The position numbers were made by a program, and so were the translations under genes. The notes under the pieces are model-generated. The model was not told the DNA's origin, did not search any database, and saw only the letters and a program-made list of their open reading frames with translations. Positions 1 to 8,069 of a stretch of DNA of 64,000 nt are shown here, one piece after another. This stretch comes from GCA-2706205 sp964215955 (GTDB taxonomy: Bacteria > Bdellovibrionota > Bacteriovoracia > Bacteriovoracales > Bacteriovoracaceae). The DNA lies in contig CAXPDR010000034.1 in assembly GCA_964215955.1 (NCBI GenBank), positions 1-64,000 of the forward strand, read 5' to 3'. The number at the start of each line of letters is the position of its first letter. The stretch's first letter is position 1.

Positions 1-81
1 ATAATAGTCGACTCCTTCCAGCTCATGCTATAACCTCCTGTTATAGGAGTATTATAACCGACTGATTTATTTAGAAGTGTA

Positions 82-117
82 AACTATGTCTCCGGTATAA
101 TTTGTTAACTATGTCTC
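82..117 (+). repeat. Short direct repeat, possibly a remnant of an insertion-sequence end
   Basis: The 11-mer AACTATGTCTC occurs at 82-92 and again at 107-117, in near-identical surroundings (GT(A/T)AACTATGTCTC). I recall terminal sequences of this style from some IS481/IS3-like elements, but no transposase is present in the window. It could equally be unrelated repetition. The repeats immediately precede the structured element at 118-320. Confidence 0.25.
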
Positions 118-320
118 AGGAAGGACATGTAGCAGAGGGATTTGAACAGGGAGAGAAAGCGCGCCAGAGGCGAAAAGTGAGCAGGAGCGAACGATAGCTT
201 TCTCGAGGGGAGGCTACGCAAGCTTGAGCTGGATGCGAAAGCTAAAGGAGCAAAGTCCCTCCTACGGCACCATTTGAAATTGTAATTTAAAAAGCTCTTC
301 ATAAGAAGAGCTTTTTTTTT
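118..320 (+). ncRNA. Highly folded non-coding element ending in an intrinsic terminator
   Basis: This stretch is clearly richer in G and C than its neighbours and I see no credible gene in it. A long closing stem can be drawn: GTAG at 129-132 with CTAC at 262-265, GAGGGA at 135-140 with TCCCTC at 256-261, and TTTG at 141-144 with CAAA at 251-254. Inside it GAGAAAGC (153-160) pairs with GCTTTCTC (197-204), CGCC (162-165) pairs with GGCG (169-172), and CGCA (217-220) pairs with TGCG (234-237). The end at about 253-272 (AGTCCCTCCTACGGCACCA) looks like the 3' end of a tRNA, but no tRNA cloverleaf fits. It may be a small RNA, a tRNA-derived repeat or a MITE-like palindromic element. Strand is inferred from the T-run of the terminator, which is longer on the plus strand. 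Confidence 0.45.
289..320 (+). terminator. Intrinsic terminator, usable from both sides
   Basis: AAAAAGCTCTTC at 289-300, a four-base loop ATAA, then GAAGAGCTTTTT running into a run of T to 320. On the minus strand the A-run becomes a shorter T-run, so it could also end the phosphodiesterase operon that reads towards it. Confidence 0.75.
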
Positions 321-507
321 GCCTAAAATCAAGTAGTTAAGCGATCATTTAATCCCAATAGTCCGACTTTAATTTGCTCTGTAGGTTGGTTGAACTTCTG
401 TCGTGGGATAAATATGAGATAGGTTTGTTTTTTGCTCTAAAAATTTTGACTCTTTGTTTTGTTGGTGCTGTGCGCTGTCTGTTGAGGAGTAAAATTATAA
501 AGTAGGT

Positions 508-1755
508 CTAATTATTTACAGAACTTTTATACATTGGTTCTAAGTGCTTAATATTTCCATCAATCTTGTTTGGATTTTTAAGTTCTAGAATTTTAACCAT
601 TAAAGGAAATAAGTGAATATTGTCCTGTGACTTCATGATTCCCTTTTTGAGGTTTGGTCCCTGTCCGTAAAAAATACCGTGCATATCTTGGCCTTGAAAT
701 TGTGACCAGCCATGACCTCCTGGAGGTATAAGCATAGACTTAGGAGCAATGGACCATCCCTTTTTAGCGAGACAAACGATATCTCCAATTCTTTCATTAT
801 TTCTAAATTTTAATGATGGAGGTGTATATTGGTGGGGATAGCATTTAAAGTTTTTGGCACCATTGTTTAGAGTTTTATAAGCATAATTAATAATTTTCTT
901 TTCTTCAGTGTAAAGGTGAACAACGGGACCATTTCCAACAGTGTTAAATTTATCTATAATGTCTTGTTGTTTTTGGTTCTTTGCTAAAGCCTCAAATTTT
1001 GTTTGATCTAATTCAGTCATTCCATGATCAGAAACAATTAAAATATTTAATGGTAACTCTAGTTCATTCAGTTTTGTGACAAGTTTTTCAATGGACTGAT
1101 CAACTTTTTGAATCGCCGCTTCCACTTCTTTTGAATCTGGTCCATAGCGATGACCAGCGGAGTCTACATCATGAAAGTAAGTTGCTACAAAGTGAGGTCT
1201 TTCCTTTGATGGTTTCTTAAACCAATCGATAACTTGGTTTATTCTTTTTTCGTGCTCTTCATTGTGGTTATACTTTGTATAGTAGGTAGGGAAGTAGCCG
1301 GAAATTGGAGCTTCAGATCCTGGGTAAAAATAGGTTGCGGTTAACATTCCTTGGTCTTCAGCTAAACTCCAAATAGGTGTTCCTGTGTAGAATCTAGCAT
1401 CGGTTACAGCACTTCTATCACGTAAAGAATAAGACTTTTGTAGATCAGGAGCATAAAATTGGTTTGCAACGATTCCATGATTAGCAGGATATAGGCCAGT
1501 GACTATAGATAAATGGTTTGGAAATGTTTTTGTTGGATAAGCTGGTATTAGAGATTTAAGGCTGGTCCCATTTTTTCTAAATTGGCTTAAAAATTTAGGT
1601 TTGTATTTATGGGTGTAGTCCCAGCGGTATCCATCAATTGAAATTAAGAGAATATATGGTTTCTTATCATGTTCAAATAAATTAAAGCGTTTAGGCTTAT
1701 CATTCGAAGCACAAGCGTTACATAAAAAAAGGGCCAATAGGATAAAGATTTTCAT
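508..1755 (-). CDS. Type I phosphodiesterase / nucleotide pyrophosphatase (ENPP-like), exported
   Basis: A 415-residue alkaline-phosphatase-superfamily hydrolase of the ectonucleotide pyrophosphatase/phosphodiesterase type. After a hydrophobic N-terminus with Cys15 (possible but imperfect lipobox, CNAC) come the metal-binding SIDGYRWD segment, the nucleophile segment PTKTFPNH with Thr followed by SIVTGLYP, then DVDSAGHRYGPDS, SDHGM and GGHGW, which supply the remaining Asp and His zinc ligands. It should cleave phosphodiester or pyrophosphate bonds of nucleotides or lipids outside the inner membrane. It is the last gene of the hflK-hflC-DTW run, 43 bases after the DTW gene, so it may be co-transcribed. 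Exact substrate cannot be read from the sequence. Confidence 0.85.
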   Translation of the reverse strand: MKIFILLALFLCNACASNDKPKRFNLFEHDKKPYILLISIDGYRWDYTHKYKPKFLSQFRKNGTSLKSLIPAYPTKTFPNHLSIVTGLYPANHGIVANQFYAPDLQKSYSLRDRSAVTDARFYTGTPIWSLAEDQGMLTATYFYPGSEAPISGYFPTYYTKYNHNEEHEKRINQVIDWFKKPSKERPHFVATYFHDVDSAGHRYGPDSKEVEAAIQKVDQSIEKLVTKLNELELPLNILIVSDHGMTELDQTKFEALAKNQKQQDIIDKFNTVGNGPVVHLYTEEKKIINYAYKTLNNGAKNFKCYPHQYTPPSLKFRNNERIGDIVCLAKKGWSIAPKSMLIPPGGHGWSQFQGQDMHGIFYGQGPNLKKGIMKSQDNIHLFPLMVKILELKNPNKIDGNIKHLEPMYKSSVNN

Positions 1756-1798
1756 TCTCTTATCTTAAAAATTGAAAAGAGAAAGGTAAAGTTAAGAT

Positions 1799-2407
1799 TT
1801 ACTCTTTTTCAAAAATATCTCTATTTATAAGGTGGGAATCATGAAAGATCTTAAAGTTTTTCAGCAGAGTTTCTTGTGCCGATAGACCTTCAATTATTCC
1901 TAAGGAATAGGCAATTGCTTCATGGGTACATAATCCATATTCAAATTTTTGTCTTCTTAATTGATAAGAACTTTTAATCTTAAGATTTAGCTTTACGTGT
2001 GGGATATCTGCTAAGAGGGACTCCCTTCTCGGTACTTTTTTAGCTTGCCTCCATGTTCCGTCTGGAACAATTAAATTAATAGGTTTAGCAAACTGGGAAA
2101 CAAAATCTTTAGTTAAGATTTGGCTTTCTTCACTGGGGAAAAGAATAAGAGGTTGATAGTTTTCTTTGTCAATAAAATCCGGCTGAAGTTCTTTATCTTT
2201 ATGGCCTCTTTCAAAACATTCTGAGTTTTGAAGAGACTTAATCGTTAAGTGAGCAGTATTACTCGGAAGGAATCTTTCTTTTTTAAAAAGAAGAATACTG
2301 ACTTTAGTTTTGAGCCTAATTGAGCTTATTTGATTACAGAAGCAGTTGTCCTGATGTACATAACATGCAGGACAACGTTTTCCTCTATTTCCTCTTCTGG
2401 TAGACAT
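1799..2407 (-). CDS. DTW-domain protein, probable tRNA-uridine aminocarboxypropyltransferase
   Basis: 202 residues. An N-terminal cysteine cluster (CPACYVHQDNCFC) is followed by a DTW domain with the diagnostic DGTW motif in PDGTWRQAKK. The family includes TapT/DTWD enzymes that use S-adenosylmethionine to put the acp group on uridines of tRNA. The start codon directly follows the hflC stop (TAAATG), so it is translated as part of the hflKC operon. A second DTW gene lies at 28546-29136; the two differ in the spacing around the motif and may modify different tRNA positions. Which is the true TapT equivalent is undecided. Confidence 0.8.
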   Translation of the reverse strand: MSTRRGNRGKRCPACYVHQDNCFCNQISSIRLKTKVSILLFKKERFLPSNTAHLTIKSLQNSECFERGHKDKELQPDFIDKENYQPLILFPSEESQILTKDFVSQFAKPINLIVPDGTWRQAKKVPRRESLLADIPHVKLNLKIKSSYQLRRQKFEYGLCTHEAIAYSLGIIEGLSAQETLLKNFKIFHDSHLINRDIFEKE

Positions 2408-3376
2408 TTATTTAAAGAATTTCAAAAACTCAGATTGAGAAGAAAGTAAAAATTTAGAGTCACTTTTGATTGCTTTTTTATAGGCTTCCATTGTTCTTAT
2501 AAATTCATAAAACTTCGGATCTCTTGATAATGATTGAGCATAAATTTTTGTTGATTTTGCTTCTGCTTTACCACGAATAACTTCTGCTTCTCTATAGGCT
2601 TTTGATTGAATTTCTTTCAGATCTTTAGTTATACGACCTTCAATCTTGGCTTTTTCACCTTGACCAATAGAGCGGATTTTTTGAGCAATTCTTTGACGTT
2701 CTGAAATCATTCTATCGTAAACTTTTCTTTCTACGGACTTTTCGTAAGAAATTCGTCTCAGTTGAACATCAATTAGTTTAATACCAAGAGCTTCTAATTC
2801 TTTGTCGGCTTTCTCAACAATCATTTGACTTAATTGTTCTCTTCCAACTGAAACGGCTTCTATTTCACCACTTATTTCCTCTTCGAGGACAAATTCTCCA
2901 TTCTCTTTTTGTATCTTGATTGCTTGTTTTTTTTCTTCGATTTTCGCTAAAATATTGTCAGAGTTTCTGACTGCTTCAACTAAATTATGGCCAGAGATAA
3001 TATCTCTTGTATACCCATCAAGGATTGTATCCAATCTTGCTTTAGCTCCTTGTTCATTTTGGACCGTTTGGATAAATTTTAAAGCATCAACTACACGCCA
3101 TCTCGCAGTTGTATCCACTTTGATATACTTTTTATCTTTAGTTGGAATTTGGTTTGGGTAACCATCCCAACTCAGAATTCTCTTATCAACTAAACGGACT
3201 TCTTGTAAAAATGGAGTCTTAAATTTTATACCAGCCTCAGTTTGAGGTTCTCCAACAGGCTTACCAAATTGTGTTACAATTGCCTGTCTTCCTTCAGTTA
3301 AGATATAAAAAGAGCTATTAAATGTGATTAGTATTGCCAGGAAAATGATTCCAAATAACATTGATTTATTACTCAT
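2408..3376 (-). CDS. hflC: Protease modulator HflC
   Basis: 322-residue SPFH/band-7 protein with one N-terminal membrane anchor (about residues 5-26) and a periplasmic domain. Residues 27-45 (TEGRQAIVTQFGKPVGE) are the typical start of the HflC band-7 domain, and a long charged helical stretch with GKAEAKSTKIYAQ follows. HflC pairs with HflK in a large ring that encloses and modulates the FtsH protease. Its ATG overlaps the hflK stop by one base (TAATG), showing translational coupling. An insertion-like acidic segment (KKQAIKIQKENGEFVLEEEI) near residue 150 is longer than I expect for the family. Confidence 0.9.
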   Translation of the reverse strand: MSNKSMLFGIIFLAILITFNSSFYILTEGRQAIVTQFGKPVGEPQTEAGIKFKTPFLQEVRLVDKRILSWDGYPNQIPTKDKKYIKVDTTARWRVVDALKFIQTVQNEQGAKARLDTILDGYTRDIISGHNLVEAVRNSDNILAKIEEKKQAIKIQKENGEFVLEEEISGEIEAVSVGREQLSQMIVEKADKELEALGIKLIDVQLRRISYEKSVERKVYDRMISERQRIAQKIRSIGQGEKAKIEGRITKDLKEIQSKAYREAEVIRGKAEAKSTKIYAQSLSRDPKFYEFIRTMEAYKKAIKSDSKFLLSSQSEFLKFFK

Positions 3377-4353
3377 TATTTAACTCCTTCTTTGGAAAAA
3401 ATGGGAAGCAGACCTTTAATTTTGTCGTCTACGACTGTGATATTCTTCATATTTCCAAAAATTTGTTCCATGGTTTCTAGATAAATTCTTTTTTTAGTAA
3501 TGGCCGGAGCCTTTCTATATTCATTAACAATTGCAGTAAACCTTTCAGCGTCTCCATGAGCTCGGTTTACTATAGCACTTGCATAACCTTGGGCTTCTTG
3601 TATCAATTTATCTGCCTTCCCTCGTGCTTCAGGTATGACTTTGTTATAAGCCTGCTCTGCTTGATTAAGGGCTTTCTCTTGTTCTTGTTTGGCAGCATTT
3701 ACATCATTAAAAGAGGCTTGAACTTCTCTTGGAGGGTTAACATCTTGAAGCTTTATAGACTTTATACTTACACCCATATCATATTTATCTAAAACTTCCT
3801 GCATTAGGGCTTTTGCACTAACAGCTATTTCAATTCTTCCGGTGGTTAAGACCTCAGTTACTAGTTTATCACCTACGACTCTTCTCATGATAGACTCTGA
3901 GACGTCTCGAACATTAGTTACAGGGTCACTTGTTTTGAATATGAATTTAAAGGGATCTGAAATTTGATATTGAACAACCCACTGAACTTCAGCTACATTT
4001 AAATCACCTGTTAACATGAGTGATTCACTGTCGAAATTTTGGGAAGAATAAGTTGTTCTCTTATTAGTCGTGCTTTTTGTTCTAAAACCAAACTCTGCTT
4101 GGTGAACAATTTTCGTTTTTACTTTTATAACTTCATCAACTCCAAATGGGATCTTGAAATGTAGACCCGGTTGAGAGTTTCCTAAATGTTGCCCTAAACG
4201 AATAACAACAGCTTCCTCATCAGGTTCAACTGTATAAAAGCTTCCTCTAACACCTACTAAAATAATGAAGCCTATTATGAATGGAAACTTAAGCTTTGAG
4301 ATTAAATCTAAAACTTTTTGAACTTCTGGTGGGTTCGTTTTTTGATACTGCAC
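3376..4353 (-). CDS. hflK: Protease modulator HflK
   Basis: 325 residues; a single transmembrane helix near residues 24-42 precedes the SPFH domain (FYTVEPDEEAVVIRLGQ). The conserved VNPP(R/K)EVQASFNDVN segment and the helical EARGKADKLIQEAQGYA region are typical of HflK. Start is GTG with a near-perfect ribosome binding site (AGGAGG, four bases before it). The cytoplasmic N-terminus is short, without the glycine/proline-rich extension of enterobacterial HflK. First gene of the hflK-hflC-DTW-phosphodiesterase operon. Partners: HflC and FtsH. Confidence 0.9.
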   Translation of the reverse strand: MQYQKTNPPEVQKVLDLISKLKFPFIIGFIILVGVRGSFYTVEPDEEAVVIRLGQHLGNSQPGLHFKIPFGVDEVIKVKTKIVHQAEFGFRTKSTTNKRTTYSSQNFDSESLMLTGDLNVAEVQWVVQYQISDPFKFIFKTSDPVTNVRDVSESIMRRVVGDKLVTEVLTTGRIEIAVSAKALMQEVLDKYDMGVSIKSIKLQDVNPPREVQASFNDVNAAKQEQEKALNQAEQAYNKVIPEARGKADKLIQEAQGYASAIVNRAHGDAERFTAIVNEYRKAPAITKKRIYLETMEQIFGNMKNITVVDDKIKGLLPIFSKEGVK

Positions 4354-4430
4354 GTTACCTCCTAAATTGATTTGCCTGTATTCTATGAATTAATGTATGT
4401 TATTGGCAACCTGTTTCAATTGGAGATGCA

Positions 4431-4892
4431 ATGAGTAAAAGCTTTATCTATGGATTCGAAAGTCAATTTGGACCATTAACACTTGAAGCGAGTGAAAAGG
4501 GGCTAAAGTCAATTCAATTCAAACGTTCTTTAAAGAAAGATGTAAATGAGCATATATTGAAAGCAAAAGAAGAATTGTTATCTTATTTTGAGGGAGAGAT
4601 TCAAACTTTCAATGTAAAGCTGGACATCGAAGGAACCACTTTTCAAAAAAAATGTTGGAGTTTTCTTCGGAAGATTTCTTATGGTCAAACTGTGAGTTAT
4701 AAAGAAGAGGCTTTAAAGATTGGTGGCGCTAATTATTCAAGGGCTGTTGCTGGAGCAAATAATAAAAATAAATTACCAATTATTATTCCCTGCCATCGGG
4801 TCATAGGTAGTGATGGCTCCCTTGTCGGATATGCTGGTGGAATTAAATTAAAAAAACAACTTCTTGATTTAGAATCAAAGTTTAAGGCTTAA
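4431..4892 (+). CDS. ogt: Methylated-DNA--protein-cysteine methyltransferase
   Basis: 153-residue O6-alkylguanine-DNA alkyltransferase. The suicide acceptor Cys121 lies in IIPCHRVIG, preceded by the helix-turn-helix region (GQTVSYKEEA...YSRAVAGANNKN). It removes alkyl groups from O6-guanine in one irreversible step. Length fits a single-domain Ogt/MGMT without the Ada regulatory domain. Ribosome binding site GGAG lies five bases before the ATG. Its last 11 bases overlap the convergent gene at 4882. Confidence 0.92.
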   Translation: MSKSFIYGFESQFGPLTLEASEKGLKSIQFKRSLKKDVNEHILKAKEELLSYFEGEIQTFNVKLDIEGTTFQKKCWSFLRKISYGQTVSYKEEALKIGGANYSRAVAGANNKNKLPIIIPCHRVIGSDGSLVGYAGGIKLKKQLLDLESKFKA

Positions 4893-6135
4893 CATCATTA
4901 ACTTGAGGTATAAAGTAGACTGCATCTGCCTGTAGTGCCAATGGGCCTTCTAAAATTTCCATACCATTAACGAGTGTTCTTATTAAATTTTTAGCATTTG
5001 TAAAACTCTTATATTGTGTTGAAAAAAGAAGAGTATTTTCTTTATCAAGAGTGAGAAGATCATATTCAAGGGTTGTTTTGGGTGCAGTAAAGTAACAAGT
5101 TTTTCTATCTGGGCAGCCATGACCACTGTGTTCACCCTGTCCAATCAATGACCAAATTGCATAGACTTGTTTTGGATAATGATCATTTACCCATGAGCCA
5201 ATGGCATACCATTGTTGAATGCCATCAAGATCTAAATAACGATCAACTGTTTTTGTTAAATGGCCATTGTGGCCAAGTAAAATATATTTTTGTTCTTTAG
5301 GGTCTAGTTTTGAACGAGCAATCATATTTTTAAACATTTGTTTCTCTCGCCATGTAAATAGTTCGTAAAAATCATAATCGGATTTAAACTTTTCTCTTAG
5401 CTCAACACTTCTAAGGAAGTTTCTGAGAATTAATTCGAAGTGAACAAATTCTTTGTAAGGTAAATTCTTCTGAAGTTTCGATCTTATTTCTTTAAACTTA
5501 TTAAAAGCTACAGTCAGGGCCATAACTTGGGTATTTGCTTTTAGGCTTTTAGATTGCTCAATTATTTCTTTTAACTCTTCTAAGAATTCATAAGGATATT
5601 TAATGAAAAATTCATCTAGTTGTAAGTATGTTGTACCAGGGACCATATCTAGGTCATAGCCACCATAAATAAGTTTGGGATATTTTGCTTTAAGTTTACG
5701 TAATTCACGGATATATCTTTTAGAAGAGAGGACAAAGTTTCCAGTACTTTCTTTTAAGGGTTTGCCATATTTAAATCCATAAAGACCTACTTTTTTCAAA
5801 TAGTCTTCATCTCCAGTTTCTAGGTAACTTTGAACCATTTCACCATCTGAAACACCCATTTCATCAAGGATGTGGGTGTAGCCTTGTGATAAAAGGTATT
5901 TAATAAATTTTAGACGATAAGCATATTTTTCTTCGAAATAATGATCGGCTTCTCCGAGGTAAACAAATTTCTTATCTATTATCTTAGGGCTAAGAAAGTC
6001 TTTTTCATTCGAAGTTAATGATTCTTTATAAATATTAGATGTTATCGCATTTGCTTGTATATCTCTAATGATCTCAGAGTGCTGAGCATATGAGGATAAG
6101 CTTATGGTAAATAAAGCAATAAATAGAATTTTCAT
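4882..6135 (-). CDS. Erythromycin-esterase-like hydrolase, secreted
   Basis: 417 residues with a signal peptide (MKILFIALFTISLSSYA, cut before Gln18). The segment FVYLGEADHYFEEKYAYRLK followed by YTHILDEMG matches the N-terminal active-site region of the erythromycin esterase family (LGE-x-x-H and a buried acidic residue), and ILLGHNGHL matches its later HN-x-H motif. EreA/EreB open macrolide rings, but many family members have unknown substrates and this exported one need not be a resistance enzyme. Convergent with ogt, overlapping by 11 bases. Confidence 0.6.
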   Translation of the reverse strand: MKILFIALFTISLSSYAQHSEIIRDIQANAITSNIYKESLTSNEKDFLSPKIIDKKFVYLGEADHYFEEKYAYRLKFIKYLLSQGYTHILDEMGVSDGEMVQSYLETGDEDYLKKVGLYGFKYGKPLKESTGNFVLSSKRYIRELRKLKAKYPKLIYGGYDLDMVPGTTYLQLDEFFIKYPYEFLEELKEIIEQSKSLKANTQVMALTVAFNKFKEIRSKLQKNLPYKEFVHFELILRNFLRSVELREKFKSDYDFYELFTWREKQMFKNMIARSKLDPKEQKYILLGHNGHLTKTVDRYLDLDGIQQWYAIGSWVNDHYPKQVYAIWSLIGQGEHSGHGCPDRKTCYFTAPKTTLEYDLLTLDKENTLLFSTQYKSFTNAKNLIRTLVNGMEILEGPLALQADAVYFIPQVNDVKP

Positions 6136-6206
6136 AAGAGACCTTTTTTATTTTGGACTTTAAAAGAAATTTATTGGAATGCCATTATCATTTGAAAAAA
6201 TTTCAA

Positions 6207-6245
6207 AAAAAAAGGCATCGAAAGAGAGAGAATTCGATGCCTTCA
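6207..6245 (-). terminator. Intrinsic terminator reading on the minus strand
   Basis: AAGGCATCGAA (6212-6222) pairs with TTCGATGCCTT (6233-6243); on the minus strand the stem is followed by a run of nine T. No annotated minus-strand gene lies to its right, since the next gene (6449) reads plus. It therefore suggests an unannotated short minus-strand transcript. Confidence 0.7.
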
Positions 6246-6400
6246 CACAAGAGAGAGAAAATACTCCTAAGCTTTTTTTGCTAATTAGTAATTTCAAGAT
6301 GTGCGGATAATACTAAGTATTACTCAGTTTTTCCAGTTTTTTTGTAAAATTTTCACACTATTACTTAAGCTATTGAAATTACTTGGTTTAATTCGGTTAA
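6214..6400 (-). ncRNA. Candidate small RNA upstream of a DUF1232 gene
   Basis: The 313-base gap between 6136 and 6448 contains no credible reading frame but has a strong minus-strand intrinsic terminator at 6207-6245. Something must be transcribed leftwards from within the gap. The upstream boundary is a guess; AT-rich -10-like sequences occur around 6315-6330. The rest of the gap presumably holds the promoters of the two divergent genes. Confidence 0.3.
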
Positions 6401-6448
6401 CTTTACCTTTTTATTTTGTTAGGATAACTCTTTGAAATTAGGAAGTTT

Positions 6449-6862
6449 ATGAATAGTAAGTTAACAAAATACGTTAAAGATAAGTTTATGAGAATTGCTC
6501 AAGACTTAATGGAAAATCCACAGGGCTTAAAGTTCAAGCTCGAAAAGGCTACCGAAAAAATAAATAAAGCAAACGTTAAAGACGCTTTTGGAATCTATTA
6601 TGATGACTTAAAAGCATTGATAAGAATGGCCCGCCTGTGGGTTAGTAGGCGCTATACTCAAGTTAGTAAACAAACTATTCTTTATACTATTGTAGCTGTC
6701 GTTTACTTTTTAACTCCGACAGACTTTGTTCCTGATTTTATTTTAGGTCTTGGGTTTGTAGATGATTTAGCCGTTTTAACTTGGGTTTTAGGTCTTATAA
6801 AATCTGATCTTGAAAGCTTTAAACAATGGGAACAAGATAAAAAACAAGGTGAGGACAAATGA
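6449..6862 (+). CDS. DUF1232 (YkvA-like) small membrane protein
   Basis: 137 residues. A charged N-terminal half is followed by the hallmark of the DUF1232 family at about residues 85-115: YFLTPTDFVPDFILGLGFVD then DLAVL. The segment is hydrophobic and probably membrane-embedded. Family function is not established. The ribosome binding site AGGA lies upstream of the ATG. It overlaps the next gene by four bases (ATGA), so the two are co-translated. Confidence 0.8.
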   Translation: MNSKLTKYVKDKFMRIAQDLMENPQGLKFKLEKATEKINKANVKDAFGIYYDDLKALIRMARLWVSRRYTQVSKQTILYTIVAVVYFLTPTDFVPDFILGLGFVDDLAVLTWVLGLIKSDLESFKQWEQDKKQGEDK

Positions 6863-7434
6863 AATTAGTATTTTTTTTATTATTTTTAGGATCTTGTGCG
6901 ACTTCAAAAATTCCAATATCTAATGAAGAACTTTTACCCTACAAGGAAGCTAATCAATTAACAAAATTAGGCCAGTTGACTAAAGCCATACATTTGAAAA
7001 ATGTTGAGCTCAAAAACCCATCGGAAAGCTTAGGTATAGGCCATACAGGTGTAACATATGATAGAACTCCAATCGTATTTGCCTCTCAGCCCTCTGAGGC
7101 CTTAAGGTCATTTTTAACCAGAGCATTAGAGATGAGAAATGTTCTGTTAGATAATGAAGCTGAGACTGTAATGGAAGTATATTTTGAAGAGGTTAAGGTA
7201 AATGAGGTTATAGAAAAGTTTCAAGGTGAAAAGGCTAAATGTAGTGTGAAAGCAAACTTTTTCATTGAGGATAAGAATAAAAAATGGTCAGGAAAATTCT
7301 TTGCTGAGTTCTTATCGGCAAGTGATTTAAGAGAAGGTACAGAAAGACTGGCTCCAACTTTAGCAAGTTGTTTAAATGAAGTTGTAGAAAAACTCATTAA
7401 TGATAATAAATTTAAAGATATTGTAAAAAGGTAA
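6859..7434 (+). CDS. Lipoprotein of unknown function
   Basis: 191 residues. The N-terminus MKLVFFLLFLGSC is a clear lipobox with Cys13 as lipidation site. The mature part is a mixed alpha/beta sequence with paired cysteines (KAKCSVKAN and LASCLNEV). The layout (short strands, then SEALRSFLTRALEMRN) is loosely like YajG-type periplasmic lipoproteins, but I cannot assign it. Translationally coupled to the DUF1232 gene. Confidence 0.65.
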   Translation: MKLVFFLLFLGSCATSKIPISNEELLPYKEANQLTKLGQLTKAIHLKNVELKNPSESLGIGHTGVTYDRTPIVFASQPSEALRSFLTRALEMRNVLLDNEAETVMEVYFEEVKVNEVIEKFQGEKAKCSVKANFFIEDKNKKWSGKFFAEFLSASDLREGTERLAPTLASCLNEVVEKLINDNKFKDIVKR

Positions 7435-7438
7435 AACT

Positions 7439-8068
7439 ATGTCAAAGATTATTGAAAGTTTAAATTGGAGATATGCGTGTAAACAATTTGATCCTGAAAA
7501 AAAAATAAGTGAGAATGATTTTAATACGATTCTCGAAAGTCTCAGATTAACAGCTTCATCCTACGGAATTCAACCATGGAAATTTGTTGTAGTAAAGAAT
7601 CCAGAGCTTCGAGCACAATTAGTTGGAGCAAGTTGGAATCAAGCTCAGGTTAAGGACGCCTCTCATTTAATTGTTATGTGCGCACCTAAAAATATAGATG
7701 AGAAATTAATAGATGCTTACCTTGCAGATATTGTTAAAACTAGAAATCAAGAGGTTTCAGAGTTGGAAGGTTTTAAAAAAATGCTTATGAGCATACCTGC
7801 AAAAGCTGAGGATTGGAAAAAAGCATGGGCAAAAAATCAAATTTATATTGCTTTAGGAAATTTATTAACTGTCTGTGCTGAAATGAAAATTGATACTTGT
7901 CCTATGGAGGGCTTTCAACCATCAAAGTACGATGAGATTCTAAATCTTGAAAAATTTGGACTAACATCTGTTGTGGTTTGTCCTGTTGGTTACAGACATG
8001 CTGATGATAAATATCAGAATATAACTAAAGTCAGATTTCCTTTAGAAGAAATTATTGTTGAAATTTAA
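7439..8068 (+). CDS. Nitroreductase-family NAD(P)H-dependent flavin oxidoreductase (NfsB-like)
   Basis: 209 residues, the normal length for a single-domain nitroreductase. It has the N-terminal RYACKQFDPEKKIS flavin-contact segment, SYGIQPWKFVVV, then IALGNLLTVCAEMKIDTCPMEGF, typical of NfsB/dihydropteridine-reductase-like members. It should be an FMN homodimer reducing nitro-compounds or quinones. It lies four bases after the lipoprotein gene and probably ends that short operon. Confidence 0.88.
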   Translation: MSKIIESLNWRYACKQFDPEKKISENDFNTILESLRLTASSYGIQPWKFVVVKNPELRAQLVGASWNQAQVKDASHLIVMCAPKNIDEKLIDAYLADIVKTRNQEVSELEGFKKMLMSIPAKAEDWKKAWAKNQIYIALGNLLTVCAEMKIDTCPMEGFQPSKYDEILNLEKFGLTSVVVCPVGYRHADDKYQNITKVRFPLEEIIVEI

Positions 8069-8069
8069 G

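Noticed and set aside
118..272. A tRNA gene, suggested by the CCTACGGCACCA end
   Set aside because: No matching acceptor 5' strand, D-arm or anticodon arm can be placed; only the 3' end resembles a tRNA.
105..332. 75-codon minus-strand frame in the folded element
   Set aside because: Low-complexity Ser/Leu/Phe peptide, no ribosome binding site, and it runs through a terminator and a strong RNA structure.
4882..6135. Calling the Ere-like gene a macrolide resistance gene
   Set aside because: Only family-level motifs are visible; most chromosomal members have unknown substrates and this one is exported.
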